From Firmicutes bacterium UBA5496 (GTDB lineage Bacteria > Bacillota > Proteinivoracia > UBA4975), in NCBI GenBank assembly GCA_002427015.1, contig DIPE01000064.1:3880-9841 (forward strand): 5,962 nucleotides of DNA, given 5' to 3'. This document shows, one piece after another, positions 1 through 5,820 of the stretch (within the stretch, counting starts at the first letter, position 1; each line of letters opens with the position of its first letter). Made by a program: the position numbers and the translations under genes. The notes under the pieces were generated by a model. It searched no databases. It had not been told where the DNA came from and saw only the letters and a program-made list of their open reading frames with translations.

Positions 1-194
1 GTGGTGGCAAGGAGATTCAGCTTATGATGTGCCAAGTACTCCTCAATCTCAGTGTCTGCAATCGGAGATTTCCTGGCGTTCACCATATCTGCCTTAGACT
101 GAATGACGTCCAGGGCTACCACTTCATTATGCTGGGCCAGGAGAACTGAAATTGACATGCCTACATAGCCAATTCCTGCAACCGCTATTTTCAT
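1..194 (-). CDS. ugd: UDP-glucose 6-dehydrogenase, N-terminal fragment
   Basis: Last gene of the leftward run, truncated by the window edge: only the first 64 codons plus two bases are present. The product begins MKIAVAGIGYVGMSISVLLA, an N-terminal Rossmann strand-loop-helix with the glycine-rich GIGYVG motif (residues 7-12). It continues through VVALDV, whose Asp (residue 29) ends the second beta strand and would contact the NAD ribose, and then SPIADTEIEEYL (residues 44-55). This pattern (GxGYVG, VVALD, SPI.D.EI..fL) matches the short-type Ugd family, typically about 390 residues, which oxidises UDP-glucose to UDP-glucuronate with two NAD+ in the cytoplasm. Start ATG at 194 is preceded by GGGAGGA (plus strand 202-208), 7 bp away. 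The gene lies 22 bp after the upstream glycosyltransferase stop, so it is probably co-transcribed and supplies an acidic sugar for the polymer. Related UDP-ManNAc or GDP-mannose dehydrogenases share the Rossmann start, but the SPI.D segment favours Ugd. The catalytic Cys is outside the window. Confidence 0.88.
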   Translation of the reverse strand, partial: MKIAVAGIGYVGMSISVLLAQHNEVVALDVIQSKADMVNARKSPIADTEIEEYLAHHKLNLLAT

Positions 195-201
195 AGATTA
201 T

Positions 202-208
202 TCCTCCC
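202..208 (-). promoter_or_regulatory. Ribosome binding site of ugd
   Basis: Minus-strand GGGAGGA, 7 bp before the ATG at 192-194, inside the 22-bp gap after the glycosyltransferase stop. It supports this Met as the true start, and MKIAVAGIGYVG agrees with the usual N-terminus of the family. Confidence 0.72.
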
Positions 209-216
209 GCGTCTTT

Positions 217-1335
217 CTATCTTGATGACAATAAGGCTTTATACCACTCTATCAGCCTCTTGCCTTCAGCTTCCCAGTTCAGCTTTTCTTTGACAGCCTG
301 ACGGCCATTGCGGCCCATTCCCGCAGCCCGCTGAGGGTTGTCTTTGAGATAGCCTATTGTCTCGGCAATGGCTTTCTCATCCTCGGGGTCCACAGCAATG
401 CCGCAGTCATATTTTTCTACGAACTGCTTCCAGACAGGGAAATCTGAGCAGAGGATGGGTATTTCGGCGTACATGTATTCAAAGAACTTGGTCAGTTCCT
501 TCTTCTTGTAGTGTTCGGTGGGAGGAAACAGGGCCAGTCCCGCCAGCCACTTATTGTCAAAGTAGGCATCCTCTATCTGTTCCCGGGGGATATATTGATT
601 AATGCCGGTGATTTTTATCCTGCCCTGTCTTGCTCCGGCAATACTGTAAATCTTGTCGGCGATATCCTGAGAACATTTGCCTATGTATTCCACCGCAACC
701 TGGTCAGCCAGCTCAGGCAGTCCGGCATGGATATAGGCGCCCCTCTCCCCTGTGACATTGCCGGTATACAGCAAGCGGCAGCAAGGATTGTCCGATTCCT
801 CATGCTTTATCTCCCTGGGTGTGAGCAGGGGATAATTGAGAATGCATTTGCCCCGGGGAAATTTCTCCATGTAGTATTTCTCCGCCAGGCAGAGAGCGAA
901 TTTCCTGGTCAGCAGCTTGGTAGCCGTCCTGTAGGCAAAGGCCGCGGCCGGGGCCAGGAACTTGGGCAAGTATTCCTTTTGCTGCATAGCGGTCTCATAG
1001 TCCTCGTGGATATCATAGATGACTATATTATTTTTATTCTTTAGCTTGCGCCCGATTGGGATGAGCTCGGGGTCATGAAAGTGGTATATATCCGCGTTTA
1101 GGGCCTTGGCCTCCTGATAAGCCAGCTGCCGGGTTTTGGCCAAGCGCTCCCTGCGATTTGCGGGTTTTGGCAGGAAGATTACTTTCACCCCGTCCTGGGG
1201 CTGAAAGTCATCATCCTCGGGGATAATCAAGGTCACGTCAAATCCGGCCTTGGCCAGGGTCCGGCACTGCTTGTGGTAGATGCGGGGATCATGGGGAGAA
1301 TGGACTGTGGAGATATGCACTGCCTTTAGGGGCAT
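217..1335 (-). CDS. GT-B fold glycosyltransferase (GT4-like), polysaccharide biosynthesis
   Basis: A 372-residue cytoplasmic or membrane-associated GT-B glycosyltransferase that would transfer a sugar from a nucleotide donor to a lipid-linked glycan. The N-terminal acceptor domain carries HISTVHSPHDPRIYHKQCRT (7-26), then DIYHFHDPELIPIG (82-95) and YDIHEDY (107-113), all hallmarks of a well-populated GT4-like subgroup in capsule and exopolysaccharide loci. The C-terminal donor-binding domain begins near LLYTGNVTGERG (188-199) and contains LTKFFEYMYAEIPIL (281-295) followed by SDFPVWKQFVEKYDCGIAVDP. In that motif only the second Glu (E286) of the classical E-x7-E signature is kept; the first position is K278. 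The usual Gly of the 'AAGxP' turn is Glu291. The length is normal for the family. The ATG at 1335 has AGGAGG (plus 1343-1348) at 7 bp spacing. It sits 30 bp after the GNAT gene and 22 bp before ugd. Donor and acceptor cannot be told from sequence. Confidence 0.88.
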   Translation of the reverse strand: MPLKAVHISTVHSPHDPRIYHKQCRTLAKAGFDVTLIIPEDDDFQPQDGVKVIFLPKPANRRERLAKTRQLAYQEAKALNADIYHFHDPELIPIGRKLKNKNNIVIYDIHEDYETAMQQKEYLPKFLAPAAAFAYRTATKLLTRKFALCLAEKYYMEKFPRGKCILNYPLLTPREIKHEESDNPCCRLLYTGNVTGERGAYIHAGLPELADQVAVEYIGKCSQDIADKIYSIAGARQGRIKITGINQYIPREQIEDAYFDNKWLAGLALFPPTEHYKKKELTKFFEYMYAEIPILCSDFPVWKQFVEKYDCGIAVDPEDEKAIAETIGYLKDNPQRAAGMGRNGRQAVKEKLNWEAEGKRLIEWYKALLSSR

Positions 1336-1342
1336 GTATTAA

Positions 1343-1348
1343 CCTCCT
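1343..1348 (-). promoter_or_regulatory. Ribosome binding site of the 372-aa glycosyltransferase
   Basis: Minus-strand AGGAGG, a full consensus Shine-Dalgarno, 7 bp upstream of the ATG at 1333-1335. It lies in the 30-bp gap after the acyltransferase stop, the longest gap in the operon. No terminator-like hairpin with a T-run is seen in that gap. Confidence 0.75.
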
Positions 1349-1365
1349 CTTTTAATTGATAGATC

Positions 1366-2385
1366 TTAAAATGTATCTGTATCGCCCATAGAAATGTACC
1401 AGGGGGCCTGCTCCAAAGGAACAGGAGCCAAAAAGCGTGTAACAAAGGCAACCTTCGATTTTTTGGGCAGATATCCCCGGGATAAAAGGAGCAGCCGATG
1501 CTGGGGATAGGTGTACCAGGTTTTTAGATGACTGGCCTTATGAGAATTAAACCAGGCTGCGCTCCCCTTGAGGATTATGTTAAACAAGCGCAGGTCATGG
1601 CCCAGGACCAGGTAATCTGTCAGTTCTCCTACCCCGTTGCCGCTTAAAGATAATACAGCGTAGCCCGCCAAACTGCCCTCATGCCAAAGGTGCAGGAACC
1701 TGTAGGCCTTGCGTGGGTTAGGATACTTGCCAAAGCGCCAATTCAAGTACCTGCCGGTGCGATCCTGAACAGAAATATCTGCAGCGGAGAAAGTCTGAAA
1801 AAAGAGCTGGTCAACCTGTGGGTCCGCACCGGTTTCAATAGTAAGAGCATACCCATTGGGCGCAGGGAGCTCCGCCCTGGCGGGCAAAACCGGAAAGGCA
1901 TAGTGGATTTGCTTTTCCCGCCTTGCTGCTCTTAAGGGGTTGAGAATCTTCACGGCTGTGACTATATCTGCATATTTTTTCGCTCCCTGGCTGAGATTTC
2001 CCGGCAGAGAATTTTGGTTGGGAAAGTTATATAACACATTCAACTGTCTCTCCCTTAACTCCTGAATACTGTAGTTAAGTAAGGCAGTAAAAATCCCCCG
2101 GCCCCGATAATCCGGATGAACCATTGTGTCACCGGCCTGAGCCCCGGCGTACCAAGAGCCTTTGTAGAAAATGCGGCCGGGGAAAAGAGACCTTGCCCCT
2201 ACCAGCCTGTCCCCATCCTTGGCCGCAAAAATCATGCAGCTTGTATGATCCACCTGATGGGGATTATCTTGGTACTTCCAGGCAAAAAGCTCCGGCGACA
2301 TCTCCTTGCCAAATACTTCCCGGAAAAGGTCTTGATGCTTCTCCTTGTCATGAACCAGGTCCAGTTTTCCGTAAGTGATTGACAC
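1366..2385 (-). CDS. GNAT-family acyltransferase with extended C-terminal half
   Basis: A 339-residue protein starting on GTG. The first half is a GNAT fold: strands around MIFAAKDGDRLVGARSL (51-67) lead to TMVHPDYRGRGIFTALL (87-103), whose R-G-R-G loop is motif A, the acyl-CoA pyrophosphate-binding turn. FPNQNSLPGNLSQGAKKYAD (121-140) follows, the asparagine/proline-rich segment seen in acyltransferases of polysaccharide loci. The second half holds DRTGRYLNWRFGKYPNPR (208-225), another recurrent feature of these two-part proteins, and a GYAVLSLSGNGVGELTDYLV stretch (241-260) resembling a second degenerate GNAT strand set. At about 340 residues it is about twice the length of a single GNAT domain. 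The likely role is acyl transfer from an acyl-CoA to an amino sugar or sugar hydroxyl of the glycan. It lies 12 bp downstream of a PIG-L deacetylase, which could expose the amine it modifies (inference). Its Shine-Dalgarno overlaps the deacetylase stop. The family call is solid, the substrate unknown. Confidence 0.82.
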   Translation of the reverse strand: MSITYGKLDLVHDKEKHQDLFREVFGKEMSPELFAWKYQDNPHQVDHTSCMIFAAKDGDRLVGARSLFPGRIFYKGSWYAGAQAGDTMVHPDYRGRGIFTALLNYSIQELRERQLNVLYNFPNQNSLPGNLSQGAKKYADIVTAVKILNPLRAARREKQIHYAFPVLPARAELPAPNGYALTIETGADPQVDQLFFQTFSAADISVQDRTGRYLNWRFGKYPNPRKAYRFLHLWHEGSLAGYAVLSLSGNGVGELTDYLVLGHDLRLFNIILKGSAAWFNSHKASHLKTWYTYPQHRLLLLSRGYLPKKSKVAFVTRFLAPVPLEQAPWYISMGDTDTF

Positions 2386-2392
2386 AGTATCA

Positions 2393-2399
2393 CTCCTTT
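2393..2399 (-). promoter_or_regulatory. Ribosome binding site fixing the GTG start of the acyltransferase
   Basis: The minus strand reads AAAGGAG, 7 bp before GTG at 2383-2385. Its first bases belong to the TAA stop (2398-2400) of the preceding deacetylase gene. No nearby in-frame ATG has comparable support, so this site decides the non-ATG start and suggests re-initiation by ribosomes finishing the deacetylase. Confidence 0.75.
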
Positions 2400-3249
2400 A
2401 GCGAACCAATTCTTCTAAATCTCGGAGCTGGCTGAGAAAGTTCCGCCAATGCCGCGCTTTTTTGAGTGTGGGATTGGCCCGGGGCCAATTTGCCGCCAAC
2501 TCCTGTATCCCAGCAAGATTCGCCCCGGAGATCTCCAGGTACGGCTCCCAGAAGGCAGCGTTATTTAAGTAAGCTTTGGCCTGAGCCCGGCGCAGGGTCA
2601 TAAATCCGTTTATTGTCTCCCGGTTGACACTGGCGCTGTATCCTGCTAAAGCGGTCAAAACCTTTGTCTCTCCCCCCATAAGGAATGACAGTTTAAACTC
2701 ATTGTCGGGCCGGAGAGGTGAAAATGTTGAATAAAATAAGTGCTGGGCCTGTGCATAAGGCCTGCGGATTGCCGCCATGGCCACAGCCCGGTGATCAGGA
2801 TGATAGTCCCCAACCCAGGGCAGGATTACAGCATCCGGCTGAATCCTGGCCGCCAGGCTATGGATCTTCTCCGCCAGCTCCGGTGTATTCGAGAGCTGGC
2901 CATCTTTAAGGCCCAGGAAAATCCCTTGCGCTCCCAGGCGGCAGGCGGAGGCTTGGGCCTCTTTTTTCCTGTCGCCGCCGGCGACGGCGCTGTAAGCCTC
3001 GCCGTTAGTAATATAGGCGATAGTCACCGTTTTTTTTGGTTGCTGCAGCCGTTCTAACAGGAGCCCGGCGCCAAAGATTTCATCATCGGGATGAGGGGCC
3101 AGGACCAGAACATTATTCCAGGAGGCATCCAAGCCATGCAGAGCTGGTCCAGGCAAAAGTTTTCTCAGCCTTCTCACCCCCGGCCCCGTCAGATACCAGG
3201 CGCCAAAGGCGTCTGCAAGTTTGCGGGCAATATTTTTTACAGCTTTCAT
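2398..3249 (-). CDS. PIG-L/LmbE-family zinc-dependent N-deacetylase
   Basis: A 283-residue enzyme of the PIG-L family, zinc hydrolases that remove N-acetyl groups from GlcNAc-containing glycans, lipids or thiols (MshB, BshB, PIG-L itself). NNVLVLAPHPDDEIFGAG (45-62) holds the signature A-P-H-P-D-D-E: by analogy with MshB, H53 and D56 would bind zinc and D55 act as general base. GDYHPDHRAVAMAA (147-160) supplies the third ligand, H153, in the HPDH motif. AYITNGEAYSA (78-88) is also typical. Residues 1-44 form a basic amphipathic-looking extension (RRLRKLLPG) without a clear signal peptide, and residues after about 180 form a variable C-terminal region, so the protein is probably cytoplasmic or peripherally membrane-bound. 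The ATG overlaps the TGA of the upstream glycosyltransferase as ATGA, suggesting translational coupling. The glycosyltransferase-then-deacetylase order recalls BshA-BshB of bacillithiol synthesis, but the polysaccharide setting argues for modification of a glycan precursor. All core catalytic residues are present. Confidence 0.88.
   Translation of the reverse strand: MKAVKNIARKLADAFGAWYLTGPGVRRLRKLLPGPALHGLDASWNNVLVLAPHPDDEIFGAGLLLERLQQPKKTVTIAYITNGEAYSAVAGGDRKKEAQASACRLGAQGIFLGLKDGQLSNTPELAEKIHSLAARIQPDAVILPWVGDYHPDHRAVAMAAIRRPYAQAQHLFYSTFSPLRPDNEFKLSFLMGGETKVLTALAGYSASVNRETINGFMTLRRAQAKAYLNNAAFWEPYLEISGANLAGIQELAANWPRANPTLKKARHWRNFLSQLRDLEELVR
3246..3249 (-). other. ATGA stop/start overlap (glycosyltransferase to deacetylase)
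   Basis: The TGA ending the GT4 gene (3246-3248) and the ATG opening the PIG-L gene (3247-3249) share two bases. There is only a weak purine stretch (GGGAATGTC) before the ATG, so the deacetylase is probably translated by coupled re-initiation and made in proportion to the glycosyltransferase. Confidence 0.8.
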
Positions 3250-4439
3250 GACATTCCCGCCTGAATAAGATTCTTATATATCTGCAGCAGGCTGTGGGCG
3301 TTTTGCTGCCAGGTGAATCCTGCCGCTGCTGCCCGCCCTCGCTGCCCCAGCTCTGCTGCCACTGCCGGGTCCAGCAGTTCCGCAATCTGCTGAGCCAGCG
3401 CGCGGGTATCCCCGTGTTTTACCAGCCTGCCAAGGTTACCCCCCAGCAGGGGAGCAATGCCCTCCCCCTCGGTCCCGATAACCGGCAAGCCTGCCGCCAT
3501 CGCCTCCAGATACACAATCCCGAAAGATTCATCCCGGCTGGGCATGGAAAAGACATGGCTGTTGGCGTAGTAGGGCTGCACTTTGTCCCGAGGCTGCAGG
3601 CCGGCAAAGATTACCCGCTCCTGAAGGCGCAATTGCTTAGCCAACTCGTGCAGCCTGCCCCGGTAGGCCCCGTCCCCAACCAGAAGATAGACCAGGTCAG
3701 GATGTCCTTCCTTTAGCATATTTAAGGCTTCTATATTGTGCTGGAAGCCCTTTTCCTGTTCCAGGCGGCCCACGCTGAGGAGAACCTGCTTGCCCTTAAT
3801 TTTCTCCTGGATCTCCCGGGGCAGTTCCGCCTGGGGCAGGGGATCCAAGCCATTATAGATTAAATGGAGTTTGGCAGCGGCAACGCCATGTTTGCGGGCC
3901 AAAGCCTCCATCTTGGCGCTGGGGACAACCACCGCAGCCGCCTTGTGCAGGGCTTCCTCAACGAGGCTTTTAAGCTTATTGCTCCAATGGACAATCTTCT
4001 GCAATTCCTGGCCATGGAAAGTAAGGACCAGGGGCAGATTAAGGTCTTCTGCCAGCCTCGCCGCTGCCCAGCCGTCGGGATAGGCCACCTGGGCATGAAT
4101 CAGATTAAAGGGCCGTTTTTTATGTTCGGCCAAAGCATATTGTTTCAAGGCATAGTAGTAATTGAGCCCGGAAAATTGGAATAATGCTGCCCCAGGAGTG
4201 CGGATGATCCTGGGATACACTACATCCACCCCCTGGTACTTGTCCCTTTTGGGAGTAGCGTGAAAGCGGCGCCATTTTTCTTTAATTATGTACAGGGGAA
4301 AAGGCGCCATTGCAGTAGGCGCAAGCACCATTAGTTCACAGCCCAGGTCTTGCAAGGCCCTGACCTGGGAGTGGACGAAGCTTCCATAGACAGTATCCGC
4401 CCTGGACGGGTAGATATGGGAGATCATGAGAATGCGCAC
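3246..4439 (-). CDS. Glycosyltransferase family 4 (GT-B, retaining)
   Basis: A 397-residue GT4 enzyme with both Rossmann-like domains. The N-terminal domain opens with RILMISHIYPSRADTVYGSF (2-21), the usual first strand and glycine-containing loop, then NLIHAQVAYPDGWAA (112-126) and LVLTFHGQEL (137-146). The C-terminal donor domain begins at VLLSVGRLEQEKGF (219-232), with the Arg and Lys (R225, K230) that bind the nucleotide-sugar phosphates, followed by LLVGDGAYRGRL (252-263). The E-x7-E motif is intact in ESFGIVYLEAMAAGLPVIGT (304-323; E304, E312). The length is standard. It probably extends a lipid-linked oligosaccharide at the cytoplasmic membrane from a UDP- or GDP-sugar; the sugar is not predictable. 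The start is GTG at 4439, whose G is also the last base of the upstream TAG stop. Only a weak GGTGAG (plus 4445-4450) precedes it, so coupled translation is likely. An internal ATG (codon 5) would delete half of the first beta strand, so GTG is preferred. Confidence 0.9.
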   Translation of the reverse strand: MRILMISHIYPSRADTVYGSFVHSQVRALQDLGCELMVLAPTAMAPFPLYIIKEKWRRFHATPKRDKYQGVDVVYPRIIRTPGAALFQFSGLNYYYALKQYALAEHKKRPFNLIHAQVAYPDGWAAARLAEDLNLPLVLTFHGQELQKIVHWSNKLKSLVEEALHKAAAVVVPSAKMEALARKHGVAAAKLHLIYNGLDPLPQAELPREIQEKIKGKQVLLSVGRLEQEKGFQHNIEALNMLKEGHPDLVYLLVGDGAYRGRLHELAKQLRLQERVIFAGLQPRDKVQPYYANSHVFSMPSRDESFGIVYLEAMAAGLPVIGTEGEGIAPLLGGNLGRLVKHGDTRALAQQIAELLDPAVAAELGQRGRAAAAGFTWQQNAHSLLQIYKNLIQAGMS

Positions 4440-5761
4440 TATCGCTCACCACCAACTTTATAAAAATTCTGTTGCCAGGCCAAAGCCAGGGCCAGGATAA
4501 GCCAATGGGGGAGAAAATCCAGTAAGCTGTTGGGGGATATAGCCACCAGAGGGAAAACAGCTAGCGCCAAGGACAAGGCCTCAGGCAGCCATCTTTCTTC
4601 GCCTAGGGTTTGTTTCCAGCCCTTCCAGGCGGCCAGGAGCAAACTCGCGAAGAAAGCAAGATAGCCCAGCGCCACCAGGACCCCATATTCAGCAGCCAAT
4701 TCAATCCACCAGTTGTGGGGATTGAGAATTTCCCCGGTGTCATAGGAGGCAGCTGTTTCAATCCAGGCCTCAAAGTTGCCTGCTCCCACTCCTCTGCCCC
4801 AGGTGCGCAAGAGAAAAACTATGCCGTTGCGAACCATGTTGATGCGGACAGCAAGGGAACCGCCGCCGATGAAATACTGCCCGGGGTTAATAATTTTGCC
4901 AAATTGCTTTAATACATAACCCCGGATTGCAGGCTGGGTAAGACCAAAAAGGAGCCATATGCCTGCAACCAAAAGCGCCAAAGCAGCCAGTGTCTTCATC
5001 CGCTTGCCCCTGGGAGTCAAAAGCAGGGAATAAATCAGCACTGAAAAAAAGAGGACAAGGAAATTTATCCTGGAACCGGTGACAAAGAGCAGGTATATTG
5101 CCGCAAACAGGCCCAAACCAGATAAAATCCGAGCCTTAATGGCAGGGAAATACCGCCACCTGGCCAGGAGAAAGGGAATGCTCAGACTGATAAACACCGC
5201 GAAGTTATTCTCATTGACGAAGACGGCAGTAGGCCGGTAGGCCAGATGGGGCTGCAGCCCTTGACTAAACCTGGAAATGGGCAAATGCCAAGCGGTGAAA
5301 TGCTCAAAAAATGCCATACCAAGAAAGACTCCTAAAATAATTAGCCAAATCCTGGCTGCCCGGTTTAGCTGCGCCCTGTCAATAAGGAAAAGCGGAGCCA
5401 TGCCTGCCAAAGACAGACCCACGAACAAATTGAATATGTCCCGAACTCCCTGATCCCGGTCAACAGTCCAAATCAGGGAAAAAACTGCCCAGACAAGCCA
5501 TGCCCCCAGAAAAATCTGACGCCAGTATTTGAGCAGGAAATTCCTGTCCGGGACCGGGAAGGCCGGCCGCTTGAATAGCAACGCTGCAATTACAAGGACC
5601 CAGGAGGTTAAAGCAAAAATCCGGGCGGGAAACAGGGAAACAGCTCCAAGGGGAACGCCACCTAAGGCAGGTCCCCAGAAAGCAAAAATAAAGAAGAGCA
5701 GGTATGAGATTTTAGCATATTTAGTAGTTTGTTTAGTTTGTACAGAATGGATTATTTGCAT
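4439..5761 (-). CDS. O-antigen ligase/polymerase-like (Wzy_C) polytopic membrane protein
   Basis: A 440-residue hydrophobic protein with roughly 11-12 predicted membrane helices by eye (about 19-36, 40-63, 82-98, 109-127, 137-153, 182-200, 212-227, 232-248, 257-275, 355-378, 395-411, 415-430). A long hydrophilic stretch at about 277-354 is probably the extracytoplasmic loop typical of the Wzy_C/O-antigen ligase superfamily. Family marks include RPTAVFVNENNFA (176-188), TGSR (228-231), GVGAGNF (324-330) and NPHNWWIELAAEYG (347-360), the H-N...E-x-G pattern conserved in these enzymes. Members either polymerise undecaprenyl-linked repeat units (Wzy) or ligate the finished chain to an acceptor (WaaL or teichuronic/secondary-wall-polymer ligases); sequence alone does not separate the two. 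ATG at 5761 follows GGAGGG (plus 5767-5772) by 5 bp. It is the first gene of the visible operon and its stop overlaps the next start by one base. The leader upstream carries a repeat array. Confidence 0.88.
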   Translation of the reverse strand: MQIIHSVQTKQTTKYAKISYLLFFIFAFWGPALGGVPLGAVSLFPARIFALTSWVLVIAALLFKRPAFPVPDRNFLLKYWRQIFLGAWLVWAVFSLIWTVDRDQGVRDIFNLFVGLSLAGMAPLFLIDRAQLNRAARIWLIILGVFLGMAFFEHFTAWHLPISRFSQGLQPHLAYRPTAVFVNENNFAVFISLSIPFLLARWRYFPAIKARILSGLGLFAAIYLLFVTGSRINFLVLFFSVLIYSLLLTPRGKRMKTLAALALLVAGIWLLFGLTQPAIRGYVLKQFGKIINPGQYFIGGGSLAVRINMVRNGIVFLLRTWGRGVGAGNFEAWIETAASYDTGEILNPHNWWIELAAEYGVLVALGYLAFFASLLLAAWKGWKQTLGEERWLPEALSLALAVFPLVAISPNSLLDFLPHWLILALALAWQQNFYKVGGER

Positions 5762-5766
5762 AATTT

Positions 5767-5772
5767 CCCTCC
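5767..5772 (-). promoter_or_regulatory. Ribosome binding site of the ligase/polymerase-like gene
   Basis: Minus-strand GGAGGG, 5 bp upstream of the ATG at 5759-5761. This is the first visible gene of the operon, so the site marks where translation of the run begins within the window. Confidence 0.7.
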
Positions 5773-5780
5773 GTGTGTCC

Positions 5781-5798
5781 GGGAAGTAGAATCTTCCC
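5781..5798. other. Inverted repeat in the leader of the operon's first visible gene
   Basis: The arms GGGAAG (5781-5786) and CTTCCC (5793-5798) are perfect 6-bp complements around a 6-base loop (TAGAAT), 20 bp upstream of the first ATG. No T-run follows on the minus strand, so it does not look like an intrinsic terminator. It may be the most diverged member of the neighbouring repeat array, or a small leader hairpin. Confidence 0.45.
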
Positions 5799-5820
5799 CT
5801 ATTTAATTAGATGTGAGTTG

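Noticed and set aside
511..1044. Plus-strand open frame of 177 codons opposite the 372-aa glycosyltransferase
   Set aside because: It lies entirely antisense to a gene with clear family motifs and a consensus ribosome binding site. Its translation shows no recognisable domain and it has no good Shine-Dalgarno.
3294..3716. Plus-strand open frame of 140 codons opposite the GT4 gene
   Set aside because: It is antisense to the conserved E-x7-E region. The translation is rich in Cys, Pro and Gln, as expected of a shadow frame, with no motif.
2398..4439. Bacillithiol biosynthesis genes bshA-bshB
   Set aside because: The order and families match, but the neighbours are polysaccharide genes and no cysteine-adding enzyme is present, so these symbols were not assigned.
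4610..4912. Plus-strand open frame of 100 codons within the membrane-protein gene
   Set aside because: It is the antisense of transmembrane and loop codons, with low complexity and no start signal. It is treated as a shadow.
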